Source: Metaphire vulgaris (lineage: Eukaryota > Annelida > Clitellata > Crassiclitellata > Megascolecidae). From it: a stretch of DNA of 64,000 nucleotides. Where the stretch lies: NCBI GenBank assembly GCA_018105865.1, contig CM030841.1:7256229-7320228 (forward strand), written 5' to 3'. A model generated the notes under the pieces. It worked only from the letters and a program-made list of their open reading frames with translations, had not been told where the DNA came from and searched no databases. A program made the translations under genes and the position numbers. This document shows, in pieces, positions 44,113 to 55,025 of this stretch. Positions within the stretch are counted from its first letter, which is position 1, and every line of letters starts with the position of its first letter.

Positions 44113-47100
44113 ATGATCAGGACAATGCCTCATTTGAGAATATTTCCGAAGCAAATCAAGCTTAAAGAAATTAGACAGACTGACCGAGATGAACAGGAAT
44201 ACTCAGAAGGAGAGTCTTTGTTGAGAAAGGCGTTTTTGCCGATGACTATTAGTTTGAAACTCGTCGGATTATATTTCGTTAAAGCAGACAGTGGAACGAG
44301 GAAGGAATATTATTCTCGCATTTACAGCATCGTCATCGTGATTGCATTGTGGCTCAACGCCGTCAGACTATTCACAATATTGAGATCTTATGACACGATC
44401 CAGACAGGACTTTTAGGGAAGGGCTCGTTGATAATAAGTGGGACAAAGACGGCTCTGATCGGTTCTTCGTCTTACCTAATCAACACAAGCGGACTACTAG
44501 AAACACTTTTAAAGAGCTTTGGCAAAGAGCTGAATCGTCGTCAGTTGAAGCAAATCAGAATTAGAGTGATAGCTTGGACCGCAGTTGCGTGGTCTTACCT
44601 GCTATTTAATGCTGCTGCAAATATTTATAACGCATATTTTGGAGGAGACATATTTTTTAACTTAATTTGGATGACGCCATTTATTTCAATGATATCCATT
44701 AGCGATAGCTTTTTTATAAACATTCTAAAGACGCTACTTCTTATTTTGCATTTGTACGTTCTTGCTGTCGCTTTCGTCCCTTTAATTTGGAATTTTCTGA
44801 TCGCTTATCTTTTCCGTGATGAGTTTAATAAATGTGCCCGAAATTTCCGTATTAATTTAAAGGAAGCAAAGAGCGCAACATCGAATACATTCGAAGCACT
44901 GAGACAGAAGCATCAAATGTTATGTCGAATGGTTCGAGGGATCGACCGATACATGTGCCTGACAAACGCAGTGTACTTCGTTGGTTCGATTTGCGACGTC
45001 ATCCTCCAGCTATATGGATATTTGACGATACCGATATTCACAGGAGGACCGGTTCTTCTAGGCACATCTCTTTTATATGCTGTGTGCAGCCTATCCGGGA
45101 TCTTTCTACTCACCTATGGAGGAATAATTGTGAATCACTCGGTAATCTGCAATCATACAGGGTGGGCCAAGAAAACCGGTACCACCCTGTTTTATTGTAA
45201 ATATTTCACAACCCTGTCAAAAGGCATGAAATGTGATGTACGCCTGCAGTATTATATCATTGATGCAGCCATTTAAGTTCATTTTCAAGTGCAGTGGCGC
45301 CACCTAGTTTAAACACAGGAGGGATGGTAGGATGCGTTCATCAGAAATATCAGATGCTATGCTTGATTCCTAATATTAGTAACTGGTCTTTAATACGGCG
45401 TTTAAATAGATTTTCTTCTTTGCATTAGTCTGCTTTGGTAGCGTCGCAGTGATGTCTCGATTTGTTTATTGGTAGTCTGCTTTGTGTATTTCAAGTCAAT
45501 TCTATAATTTTTTATAAGATGGGTAAAATATCGAAATACGATCGTTTCCTAATAGAGGGTTGGCGTAAGCAGAATTTTCGAAGATCGCGACGACTTCTGA
45601 CAGAATTTAAAGAACATGATGCGGAGTATAACGAATCTTGAACGCCTGCTGAAGAAAGTTGATAGTAATGGCACGGCGAAGAGGCGGCAAGCCAGAGAGT
45701 GTCCCCGCTCTGTCTAGAAGAGAACCAAATTTACAGTTTTCGAGAATTAGTATGCAGCCAGAAGACAAGTCGCATACACATAAAGTACAAAGTACATGTG
45801 AAATTGCATGTCAGACGGGCATTTCTCACTTTTACACCAGTTAGGCCACTAATTTTGGCAGTCAAATAAGGTAGCTCGCATTTTCCATAAACACCTCCTA
45901 GTCCTCCTATCCTTAGCCTGGTTTTTGTTACATTGCGCAGCTGTACTTTGGAATATAAATTTTAAAAACTTAAGTGGTTGCATTCTTGATATATCATAAT
46001 ATTGCAGAAATACGCTAAATTTCACACATTTTGACCCAGGGGTCGTGAAAATATTTACAACAAAACCTGTTTTGTTGGCTCATCTTGGGGATTCGACGTT
46101 ACTATATAGCTAATTGCGATTTCAGTAGCCTAATAATAAAAAGAAAGCTTGTCTAAATGCATCGATAACTGAATCGATAACATGTCTCTTACAGTTTCCT
46201 TGTCTTTTGAGCGGTTTCTCGCGAAGGCATTGATGCAATTTCGTTGTATTCTTTCCTTACACAGGCTCATAAACTGTGCGTGAAAATCCAGAATATCGAT
46301 TTAACCAACTTGAACGCCGTAGCAATTGGTCAGGTATGAAACTAATTTTTGTCTTTTGATCAAACAAAGGCATTACAAGTTACAAAAAATATGTAAATTA
46401 ATTTAGCGTGTCTATAGTAGCGTGTTTATAGTTTGTTCTTTGAACAGTAAACCTGCACCAATTACTTGAGGACAAACTAGATTTCACAGTTACCATTCAT
46501 TTACATACATGTATCCTTGCTGTGATTTGTTATTCGACTTGAACTAATAATTAACTAATTAATAACGTCATATCATAGATCAAATCGGCTTATTTAGAAA
46601 CTTTGAAATCTTTTGAATTTTCTTATTCCATCACATTGGTTACAGGAAACGGGACCATCAGGTCATATGCTGTCAGCAACTCACAAATAGTGCAGGCCCC
46701 TACCCGAGTACTATTCTACTCATCTCAATAAATACCTAAACAGGAGCGTCGGAAAAGGCACAATTATTATATATAGAACCAGATCCTTTGAGTACGTGGC
46801 AGTGAATTAAGGTGATCATAGGTCATCTTGGCTTTTGCTTAGCATAATGTCTTTTTAGTGTTCGCATTATACAGTTTCAACGATTGCCTATCAGTTTATT
46901 GGTTAGACCATAGAATCTTTAGTAATAGCTTTGTGCTGGAGAAATAGTGGGCTGTGTTTCATGCAGATAATTGTGTTTCTCAATCGCTTAAGCGGAGAAG
47001 CAATTGGATTCACGATTTTAGGAATCGCTGTCATCGATCGAAATACAATTTTAACGGTGAGTAATTGCTTCGAATTCTCGAAATCCGTACTTAGAGGCTC

Positions 47101-48049
47101 AGTCACAGTTGCGGCTCCAGGATTTGGCAAGTGGGGGGCCGTTGGGGTGGCAACTTATAATCATGGGGGCCAACCATTTGTTGTTAGGTATGTAGTATTA
47201 AGTATAGGGTCTCAACAGGGGGCCACTGGGAGGCCAGGCACTCAATAGGGGGCACGGGCCTCCCCGGGCCCCATGTGGAGCCGCCACTGCTCAGTCACAA
47301 GTCACTGCAGTCACTGCTTCCAGTTAATGTCATATTTATTGTGAATTAGTGACGAACCTGACGGTATATGCATGGGTATGCACATTAGGGCAAGAGGGGG
47401 CACTTGCCACTCCCCTGGAAATTGTAAATATCAATATTTCAGATTCAGGTAGAAATTTGAAAACTTTGCTAAGACATTAGTCGTGGCCATTGTGTTAAAA
47501 TGTGTTTTGCACACTCCTGGAAAAAATTATGTCGGCCTCCATGTGTTTATGTGCCCATATTTTGAGCCTCGCGTCAAGTGTCAAGCATCATAATGACGTG
47601 TTTTCCAGATTTTCCCAATGCTGGTATAGTCACAAATAGATCGTTCGTTATGTGCCCTTATTCTATTCATTTAGCATATCTACTCAGTATGCAGCTCGTT
47701 TGGGTCACTGTTAAACTGGAGTTAAATCTCGGTTCCCTGGTCGAGACAATAGTGTGTACATATGAAAATGTCAATTCATCTTTTTTATTTAGCTAAATAT
47801 TTAAGATTGGCAACATCTTGTATATTGCAACTGGAGGTAACACTTTATAGCATGACAACAGTATTTGCGTAGGGACTTACTTATCTACAGTGTAGATATT
47901 TAACGAACAGTACCACATGCGTCTAACCGACTAACGTGTCGATTGCTGTGTAGATTTTAGGACTTTTGATCACCTACTTCCTCCTGATCATCCAAATGGC
48001 TCCACCAGAATCTTCACCTTATCTAGACGCCAACCAGACATTGATATAA
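44113..48049 (+). CDS. GRL gene 4: gustatory-receptor-like 7TM protein
   Basis: Predicted 427-residue chemoreceptor-superfamily membrane protein, clearly diverged from genes 1 to 3; ligand unknown. Exons are 44113-45141, 46265-46333, 46967-47056 and 47954-48049, all phase 0; the first donor is gtaatc instead of gtaagc, a weaker match to consensus. Exon 1 begins MIRTMPHLRIFPKQ and keeps LRKAFLPMTISLKLVGLYF, GKELNRRQLKQIRIRV and FEALRQKHQMLCRM. The last exon has ITYFLLIIQM. Intron 1 contains a Tc1/mariner-like fragment, intron 3 a 184-bp hAT MITE. Unspliced, exon 1 would read through into the mariner sequence until a stop at 45276. The gene looks intact. Confidence 0.87.
45161..45930 (+). mobile_element. 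Tc1/mariner-superfamily fragment
   Basis: Begins at ta|cagggtgggccaag, a mariner-like end after TA. From 45519 a frame reads MGKISKYDRFLIEGWRKQN, then (other frame) SMQPEDKSHTHKVQ and IACQTGISHFYTS, the N-terminal helix-turn-helix DNA-binding region of these transposases. The catalytic half and the right end are missing. Located in intron 1 of GRL gene 4; the right boundary is approximate. Confidence 0.7.
46265..46333 (+). CDS. GRL gene 4 exon 2
   Basis: 69 bases, acceptor ttacacag, donor gtatga; encodes AHKLCVKIQNIDLTN and on to AIGQ. Confidence 0.8.
46967..47056 (+). CDS. GRL gene 4 exon 3
   Basis: 90 bases, acceptor catgcag, donor gtgagt; encodes IIVFLNRLSGEAIGFT then ILGIAVIDRNTILT. It is less like genes 1 to 3 than the equivalent exon of gene 5, although its exon 1 is more like them. 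Confidence 0.8.
47106..47289. mobile_element. 184-bp hAT MITE
   Basis: Exact 8-base target duplication CTCAGTCA (47098-47105 and 47290-47297). Ends CAGTTGCGGCTCCA and, inverted, CAGTGGCGGCTCCA. In intron 3 of GRL gene 4. Confidence 0.9.
47954..48049 (+). CDS. GRL gene 4 exon 4 (TM7)
   Basis: Acceptor ctgtgtag preceded by two CTAAC-like sites; encodes ILGLLITYFLLIIQMAPPES and a tail ending LDANQTLI, TAA. Confidence 0.82.
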   Translation: MLGLLITYFLLIIQMAPPESSPYLDANQTLI

Positions 48050-50081
48050 GGTCGCGTCGTAATTTCTTGGCAAGGGAATTTCATCTACAACAGAGCATTG
48101 AAGAGACATTAGTTGAGAAGATTTCAACTCAGATATATTAACTGCAAGAAAGACTACTTAGTAACTTGACAAACTATATAATAATTAATTAGACGTATTT
48201 TGTGAAATTCAATTTTATCATAGTTTAAATTGTTTAATCCCTGCAGTGCGTATGTTCACATTGCATAAAGCAGCATAGTAGCGTCAAGCATAGCAATTGA
48301 CGAGGCCACCGTAATTAAATGGTGACTAAAAATGTTTATCTAAATCTCTTTTTAATGATCATTGTGGTTTTGAACATACAGCTGAACACGTGGCCAATTT
48401 TATAATTGGCTTCATAATCTTATTTGACAAAGAAACCACGTCGCCTTGTCATTTTATTCATTTAGTAAACAGAAATGAACCAAATTTAAAATCGAATAAG
48501 GATACGAGTTAAATTCTTTGGTGTTACATTGTTTGGCAGAATGCCGTACCAAAAGCTCTACCTTGTTTCTGAAGTACACACCTAAATATCTACCATTGCT
48601 TTCTATTCAGGCGCGCCCGTCTCCCCAATATCCCATTGCTCGCCTTGTTTCCCCGCAGGACAAAAAGTGTTTATGGGCAATTACCTGGTCCAGATGCGTA
48701 CCTCGCTTCCCACAGTCAAACATTATTGTGGCTGTGGCTATTATTTTGGCGTGTCACGAAAGCAATTAACGCTAAAAGCGTCAATTACCTTGGTGGTCTC
48801 ACCAGGCTGGTCCAAATGCCTACATCGCTTGAAAGGAGTTAGATGTGGACGTATGCCGTTCGGACATAACGTTTCATTCATCAGATTTCTTGAACGTACC
48901 CGATAGCGTGCGCTCATAGCGCTAAAGAGGTTAAATGGTTGAGTAAGGACGAATAAGCGGTTGGGAATAAGCAGCACTACGGCACCTTCCTCCGGAAAGC
49001 GCTATAGAAATTTACGAGACTTTGCTTACTTAGGCCTACTTACTTTAAGAACTAATATTATGCTTCAATGCTCATTTGGGATGAGTCCTAACTGATGCCA
49101 GAGCCTAAAGCGCCAAACATCCAAATAGAAATAAGATAAGATCGTCCTATGGGTAATGTTTCGATTAAATGTGGGGTCTGTCACTAACAGAAAAGTGGCA
49201 AATTCTATTTCTCATTATACATTGTTGCGATTCAAGTCGATATGGTGCGTGTACAGCTTAAATCCACTCCAACAAGGAAATGAGCTCAAGCAAAATCCAC
49301 ACCAACACTTCAACTCCTGTGAAACTAGCAGACCTTGATTTCATTCGCCATTTTCTGCAAACCCGACTTAAAATTTTCAAGTGGTCTCGGCTCTATAATA
49401 GAATATTTGATCCAGAATCATAAAACAACATATATTTATTCAAATAAATTTTAATTTATTGTCTCAAATGAAACGTTGCCGTTTAGTTTAGCTCTATGCT
49501 GCACATTCTTTGTCATATTTTATTGATTTTTTTCGTTTAATGCAATTATTCATATTTATCGCTTACAAATTTTCCGCCGAATTTCAAAATAGTTCTCTCA
49601 TTAAGCCGAATGAGTGCGTGAATTCAATTTTTTAGTATTGAATCATCCATAAAATATTTATTCGACATCTTTTAAACAATTATATCGTAAATACCAACCA
49701 TTTAATTGTGAATAATTATAATCTTTGTTTTTACTTAAATCTGTGGTCACATGTAGGCTATACATAGAAAGTAATGAATTTGAAATAAATCGTCTTCTAT
49801 AATTGCTTTTCAATGTATAATTGCCTCGAATGATCAGATGAGATGACATGTAATGATGCCACGTGTTAGGTTGATGTCTGTTTGCTTTGCTGTTTCCAGC
49901 TTAATAGACAATAAGAAGCTCATTCGACACATGATCCAAACATTTCAAATTAATAAGAGTGAGTAAAACTAAATTTCTAAAACAAAAAGCAGAAAATTCA
50001 AAATTACAGTCAATCGACTGGGTCGAAATTTGAGAGCACCTAGTTTGCGTCACTCCCAAAAATAATTAATCGACAATGCTT
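48050..50081. other. Intergenic DNA after GRL gene 4
   Basis: The first 450 bases parallel DNA after genes 1 and 3. About 48520-49040 is a more GC-rich patch ending tccggaaagcgctatag and tttacgag, which resembles a SINE or LINE 3' end but which I cannot classify. The rest is AT-rich with no convincing gene. Confidence 0.5.
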
Positions 50082-50493
50082 CATCATCAATCATCATCAT
50101 CATCATCACCACCACCATCATCATCATCATTTGCCATCTTCGAGTCGAAGGTCGGTAGTCACAAGTTGTAGCCACTTTCTCGGTCCTCAGCAGTTCTTTT
50201 TAGTTCTCCATAGTTTTCAATGCATGTCCTGTCCTTGATGTCATCCAGCCAAGTTCTTCGTGGTCTACCTTTTGCTCCTCTCCTTTCGTATTTCCCTTCC
50301 AAGATATTTATCGCTTGTTCTGGACATAACCTCTCATTAGATGTCCAGCGTATTGCGTTTTCCTTTTGGCAATGTCTTTCATCAGGTTTCGTCTGTTTCC
50401 CATTCTGTTCAGTATTTCCTCATTGGTTATTTTATCACTCCAACTGATTTGCAGGATTCTTCTGAAAATCCACCACATTTCAAATGCCTTTCA
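50082..50493 (-). mobile_element. RTE-type LINE 3' fragment
   Basis: Minus-strand C-terminal RTE reading (FEMWWIFRRILQISWSD, NEEILNRMGNRRNLMKD, DKI around the start) with a 3' (ATG)n tail at the left and AATGCTT flanking both sides (50075-50081 and 50494-50500). Confidence 0.8.
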
Positions 50494-50654
50494 AATGCTT
50501 ATATTTTCTTTTGCATATTTTTGAAGCTAGTTTTAATCTATCTTGGTTCAAAGAAATGACGCATTTTAGAAGGATTCAAATTTGTATCCATTTGATTTGT
50601 TTTAATCTGTAGATTTTCGATACTGTGCCTGATAAACTTTTTGTATTATAAGTA

Positions 50655-50793
50655 CTACTTAGCATGCTTTAAAGTGGCTTAAGATGCATTACTGTCTGTG
50701 TGAAAGCCACTAGGGGCGCTAACGGGGCTTGAACCCGCTCCGTCAGCCTGCCGCTCCTGCGCGTATCCACTCTGCCATCTTCCGCCCTCTAAG
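50655..50793 (-). mobile_element. tRNA-derived SINE with CR1-type 3' tail
   Basis: On the minus strand the head reads GGGCGGAAGATGGCAGAGTG, with TGGCAGAGTGG as A box, and later GGTTCAAGCCC as B box, fitting a tRNA-like pol III promoter of about 75 bases. It is followed by the stem AGTGGCTT, a loop with cacacagac, and AAGCCACTTTAAA: the same hairpin tail as the CR1 LINEs. DNA after gene 3 (about 36375-36395) lacks this block. Confidence 0.8.
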
Positions 50794-51649
50794 GTATATT
50801 CTGGATTACGTCAGCGTATTTAAATTTGGTTGGAATCTATTTTTGGCTTTACAATTTTGAAATATAACTTGTATTATCACCGACTCCTTTGCCGTTGCAG
50901 ACAACAATTTAATAGTCACTGCAGACCATTGTTTTGTTACGACAGTAATTTACTGGCACTATTCATCTAGTGATGAGCTTTATTTGAGCTTTTGACCAAT
51001 ATTTTCACATATAGAAGACTATAGATGCACAAAGGAAAATTGAGAAACTTAACTTCAACTAAGAACTGTAGAATTGAATGTTTTGAAAGTTATATTAACC
51101 GTGATTACATTGTGTTTGCCCCTGGAAAAATTTCTATGAGCGCCATTGCTTTCAGTAAATATCAATTTCTCTGCTTACTGAAATGTCAGAGTGGAGAACG
51201 GTGAAACAGACAGCTAAAGCAGAGTTAACTGAAAAGACACGCTTTAGTCCATACTTGAAAGTGTGCTTTGATTGTAAAGATTTAACAGAAATGGAGTCCC
51301 AGATTTTTAGTCAAGCAGCAGCAGAAAGCAAGCATTCTCTTATCAATATCAGTATCGGCACTATATACAGTTAGTAGTAAATCAGCAACTCAATCGAGTG
51401 AGAATGTTTGGGAGATGCAACTTTGATTTCATAAGTCTGACCAGTCTACAGTTGTTTCATTAATGAATAGACTCACAATCAAATTTTGGAAATGTCTTCT
51501 AGCAATAGCTTGCTTAGTTCTATTTGGATATACAAAAACAACTGAGTCGCAATATGTTGGCAACACCGTCGAATTAAGAGTGTCGCTGTTTTAGACGGTG
51601 GAATTGATTTAAAATTACCACAATGCCGTTATCATCCATTCGCTCCGCT
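50794..51649. other. Intergenic DNA
   Basis: 50794-50985 parallels 36400-36600. A 63-codon open frame at 51183-51374 has no recognisable relatives, and I do not call it a gene. Confidence 0.45.
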
Positions 51650-51817
51650 CAGGGTTTAATCTAGGCCGTTTTCGGGGGGAAATTGTCATTCCCTCCCGAA
51701 AATTTCAAATTCCCCCGGAAATGTTGGCATACTGCATCAACTAACAGCAGCCCCTGGCTGATTTTTTCCGGCTTTGTCAGTTCCTACCCCGGAGTCCGGA
51801 GTCTAGATTAAACACTG
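51650..51817. mobile_element. 168-bp hAT MITE
   Basis: Exact 8-base target duplication GCTCCGCT (51642-51649 and 51818-51825). Ends CAGGGTTTAATCTAG and, inverted, CAGTGTTTAATCTAG. Confidence 0.9.
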
Positions 51818-52561
51818 GCTCCGCTTATAATATATATGCCTACTGTAATTCACCATTCTTCGAAGCATTTATACAACTCGACAATTCGATCGGGCTAACA
51901 TTCAGTTAACGCGCATATATCTTGACACATTCGTGCACATTTGATTCTGTTTACCATGATCGATCAGCTAATGAGGGATAATTGCTCAGCAATGAAAAAT
52001 AATTGAGCTGATTTTTCCATCCGAACCAAAGTTGCTAGAGAATAGATTGCTCGACAGAGAAACAAGGTTTCAACTTTCTTCGTTGCACCTTGACAGTCTG
52101 TTTCAATGTCTTCATCGTCAAATGCGCTCAGCTCGATACTTAAATTTAAATTCAGATGCTTTTTCGGTGAGTTTTGCTTGAAAATCAAGAAAGAAATTCA
52201 TTGCTACCTAATCACTTATGACAGTCCATGTTTTTCAAACCGCCTGGCATTTATTTGAATAATAGCCTATAGTCGCATCATTGTGATCTTTCAACAAGGC
52301 ACTATCTGTCTTTGCTCTTTCGATAATATGCTTTAGCTATGCTAGGAATTAATTTATTGGCAAATATTGCGAAGCAGCAGATAATGGCTACATCAAAACA
52401 CAGCTGCCGATATAAATGGGCGAAACTAGAACAAAAATGCGATATCGTGGCGCGGTTACATTAGTAAATATTGTTACTGAATTGTCTGGCAAAAATTTCA
52501 CATTAGACATTTGCTCGCCTTTTTGCAATTAGCCTATGTTGTTAGTCATCTGCATCGTGAC
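51818..52561. other. 5' flank shared by GRL genes 5 and 6
   Basis: 52190-52560 resembles 62690-62990 upstream of gene 6 (ttattggcaaatattg, tggcgcggttacatta). It differs from the flank of genes 1 to 4. A possible TATA-like gatataaatgg lies near 52411, far from the start codon. Confidence 0.55.
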
Positions 52562-52936
52562 CAGTGGCGGTTCCACCATGTTGACGATTTGGGCTGCATC
52601 CCCCACTGGAGTTTTTTTGCTTGTTAACATATTTTTCGTAAGCTTTTTAAAAATGTTTATATTCGGTGAACTTACTACCGCGGATGCGAATGACCTTTTT
52701 TCCTTGTTCAACCTATTTTTGCGTCAAATTTACCAAAAAAATCAACTGCAAAATACTGCCGATGACCTTCTACTTTTTGCTTGTCAGCCTTTTCCGGCAA
52801 GGTTTTTTTAACATTTAGTAGGCAAAACACTGAGAAGAATTACCTTTTTTCTCTAATTTCTTTTTAAACTTTGCATCCCACCACCTTCCTATGAATTTTT
52901 TTCATCCCCCACCAAGAATTCCTGGTACCGCCACTG
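52562..52936. mobile_element. 375-bp hAT MITE in the GRL gene 5 flank
   Basis: Exact 8-base target duplication ATCGTGAC (52554-52561 and 52937-52944). Ends CAGTGGCGGTTCC and, inverted, CAGTGGCGGTACC. It lies about 200 bases before the start codon of gene 5. Confidence 0.9.
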
Positions 52937-53143
52937 ATCGTGACATGGACTGCACACAAATGAAGAAGATTTCGCGGCGATCACTGAAAAGGCAGTGTTC
53001 TCTATGGGCAGATCACCGAAGGGGCAGATGCCTGCCAGTGCATTTTGAGTTGGCTTAATCACGAATCCAAATGCATATTGATGTTTCTAATTCCTTATAA
53101 ATGCGAATGAACGTTGTTCACTTCTACCGAATATTAACTACGA

Positions 53144-54991
53144 ATGATCAGAACAATGCCTCCTCTGAAGATATTTCCGAAACAAAGAGAGAGTGAAGAA
53201 GATGGACACACTGACCGAGATGAAACTGAATACTCCGAAGGAGAGTCAGCGTTGAGAAAGGCGCTATTACCGATGACTTTCAGCATGAGAATTTTCGGAT
53301 TATATTTCGTCAAAACTGACAATCGAAATAAGAAAGAATATTATTCTCGTATATATAGCATTGTCATATTGATTGTGTTGTGGTTCAACGCCGTCAGAAT
53401 GTTCACAATTCTTACTCGTCAGGATACGATAGAGGTTGCACTTTTTGGAAAGGGTGAAGTAATAATAGCTGAGGTTATGACGGCCATTATTGGTTCCTCC
53501 TGCTACAGAATCAACGCAGGCGGACGGTTAGAAACACTTTATAAGAGCTTTGAGAAAGAGACGAATTGTCGTCAGTTGAAGCAGATCAGAGTTAAAGTGG
53601 TGGTTTGTGCATCAGTTGCCTGGATTTACATTCTAGTTCTTACTACTGCAAATATATATTACGCATATTTTAGCCAATACGCGTTTTACATCATGTGGAT
53701 GGCGCCTATTACTACAAAGATTTTCATTACAGACATATTCATAATGTCCACTTTAAAGATCTGCTTTGTAATTTTGCAAATGTACACGACTGCTGCTATT
53801 TTCGTCCCTTTAATTTGGAACTTTCTGATCGCTTCTCTTTTCTGTGACAAATTCAACAAATGCGCCCGAGAGTTCCGTATTAATTTAAATAAATCAAAGA
53901 GCTTAACAGCGAATACATTTGAAGCATTGAGGCAGAAGCATCAGATGTTAAGCCAAATGGTTAGAGGAGTTGACAGACACATGTGCCTGACAAACGCCGC
54001 GTACTTCGTTGGGTTAATTAGTTTCGTTGTCCTCCAGCTGTATGCATACTTGACGACGCCAGAATTTACTGCAGAGCCGTTTTTTCTAGGCATATCTCTG
54101 GTCTGGACCTTGTGTAGTTTAGTCGGGATCTTTCTACTCGCATATGGAGGAATAATCGCGAATCAGTCGGTAAGCTGTATGTCTAGATTTGACGATGCGA
54201 TGTCGCTGAATGAGAACTCAGTAATAAATATATAATCGGAGTGTTGGTTGGTACAAACATGGGAAATTCATATTATATTTCTATTTTAACTGAAGATTTG
54301 AAATTTAAAAATTGCTGAGGTATGTTCCATTTTGGAGAAAAGTTTTTTTTATTTTTATTTATATGAATAAAATATTACTTTTGCGTCGAACTTAATTGAA
54401 CTGCTCTTTGAGTTAGGGTTCATAATTTTTCACAAGAATTTTGGGCTATTTGTACAGCTTAGAATGAAAAATAAGAATGGTCTGTTAGCCGTTGTTCCAA
54501 ATTGTTATTGTTCCTCTACACGATGTCACCACAAAGATGTTTATAAGTTGTTGGAAGCGGAACGTATAACACCGTTTCATTTGAAACCAGTTTTCGGGTC
54601 GAGCATTGAACAGAAATACACCTGAAAGTTGAACGAACCGGTGTACACCTGTAGGAGGCACGACGGACTCTATAGGCACTTTTTGGACTAGAGTCCAAAA
54701 CACCTGTAGGCACGATGGACTCTAGAGTATATAATACCTAGGTAAGATGCACTCTAGAGTACAGCATCCTCAAACACTATATATATATAGTAGGAGGCAG
54801 CATGGACTCTAGAAGAATTTCATACTCTAAAGTCCGAGATACCTGTAGAGAGTGTAGGCACGGTGGACTCTAGATTGCAAGCTGATTAAGTTGACACTGT
54901 ACTCTAGAATCTACAATTTCTACATGTACATAGCGAACAGGTATTATGGGCTCTCCAGTGACAGTTATTGTTGTTGTTGTTGTTGTTGTTG

Positions 54992-55025
<34 letters not shown>

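Noticed and set aside
47385..47545. Suspected transposon in gene 4 intron 3
   Set aside because: An insertion relative to gene 3 is evident (gggcaagagggggcacttgcc at its start), but I could not find inverted ends or a target duplication.
50718..50793. Possible tRNA gene on the minus strand
   Set aside because: A and B boxes are present, but the cloverleaf is poor and it is fused to a CR1-type tail, so a SINE head is the better explanation.
51183..51374. 63-codon open frame starting MSEWRTVKQTAKAELTEK
   Set aside because: Looks soluble and charged but has no known relatives, no paralogous copy in the other duplication units and no splice or promoter support.
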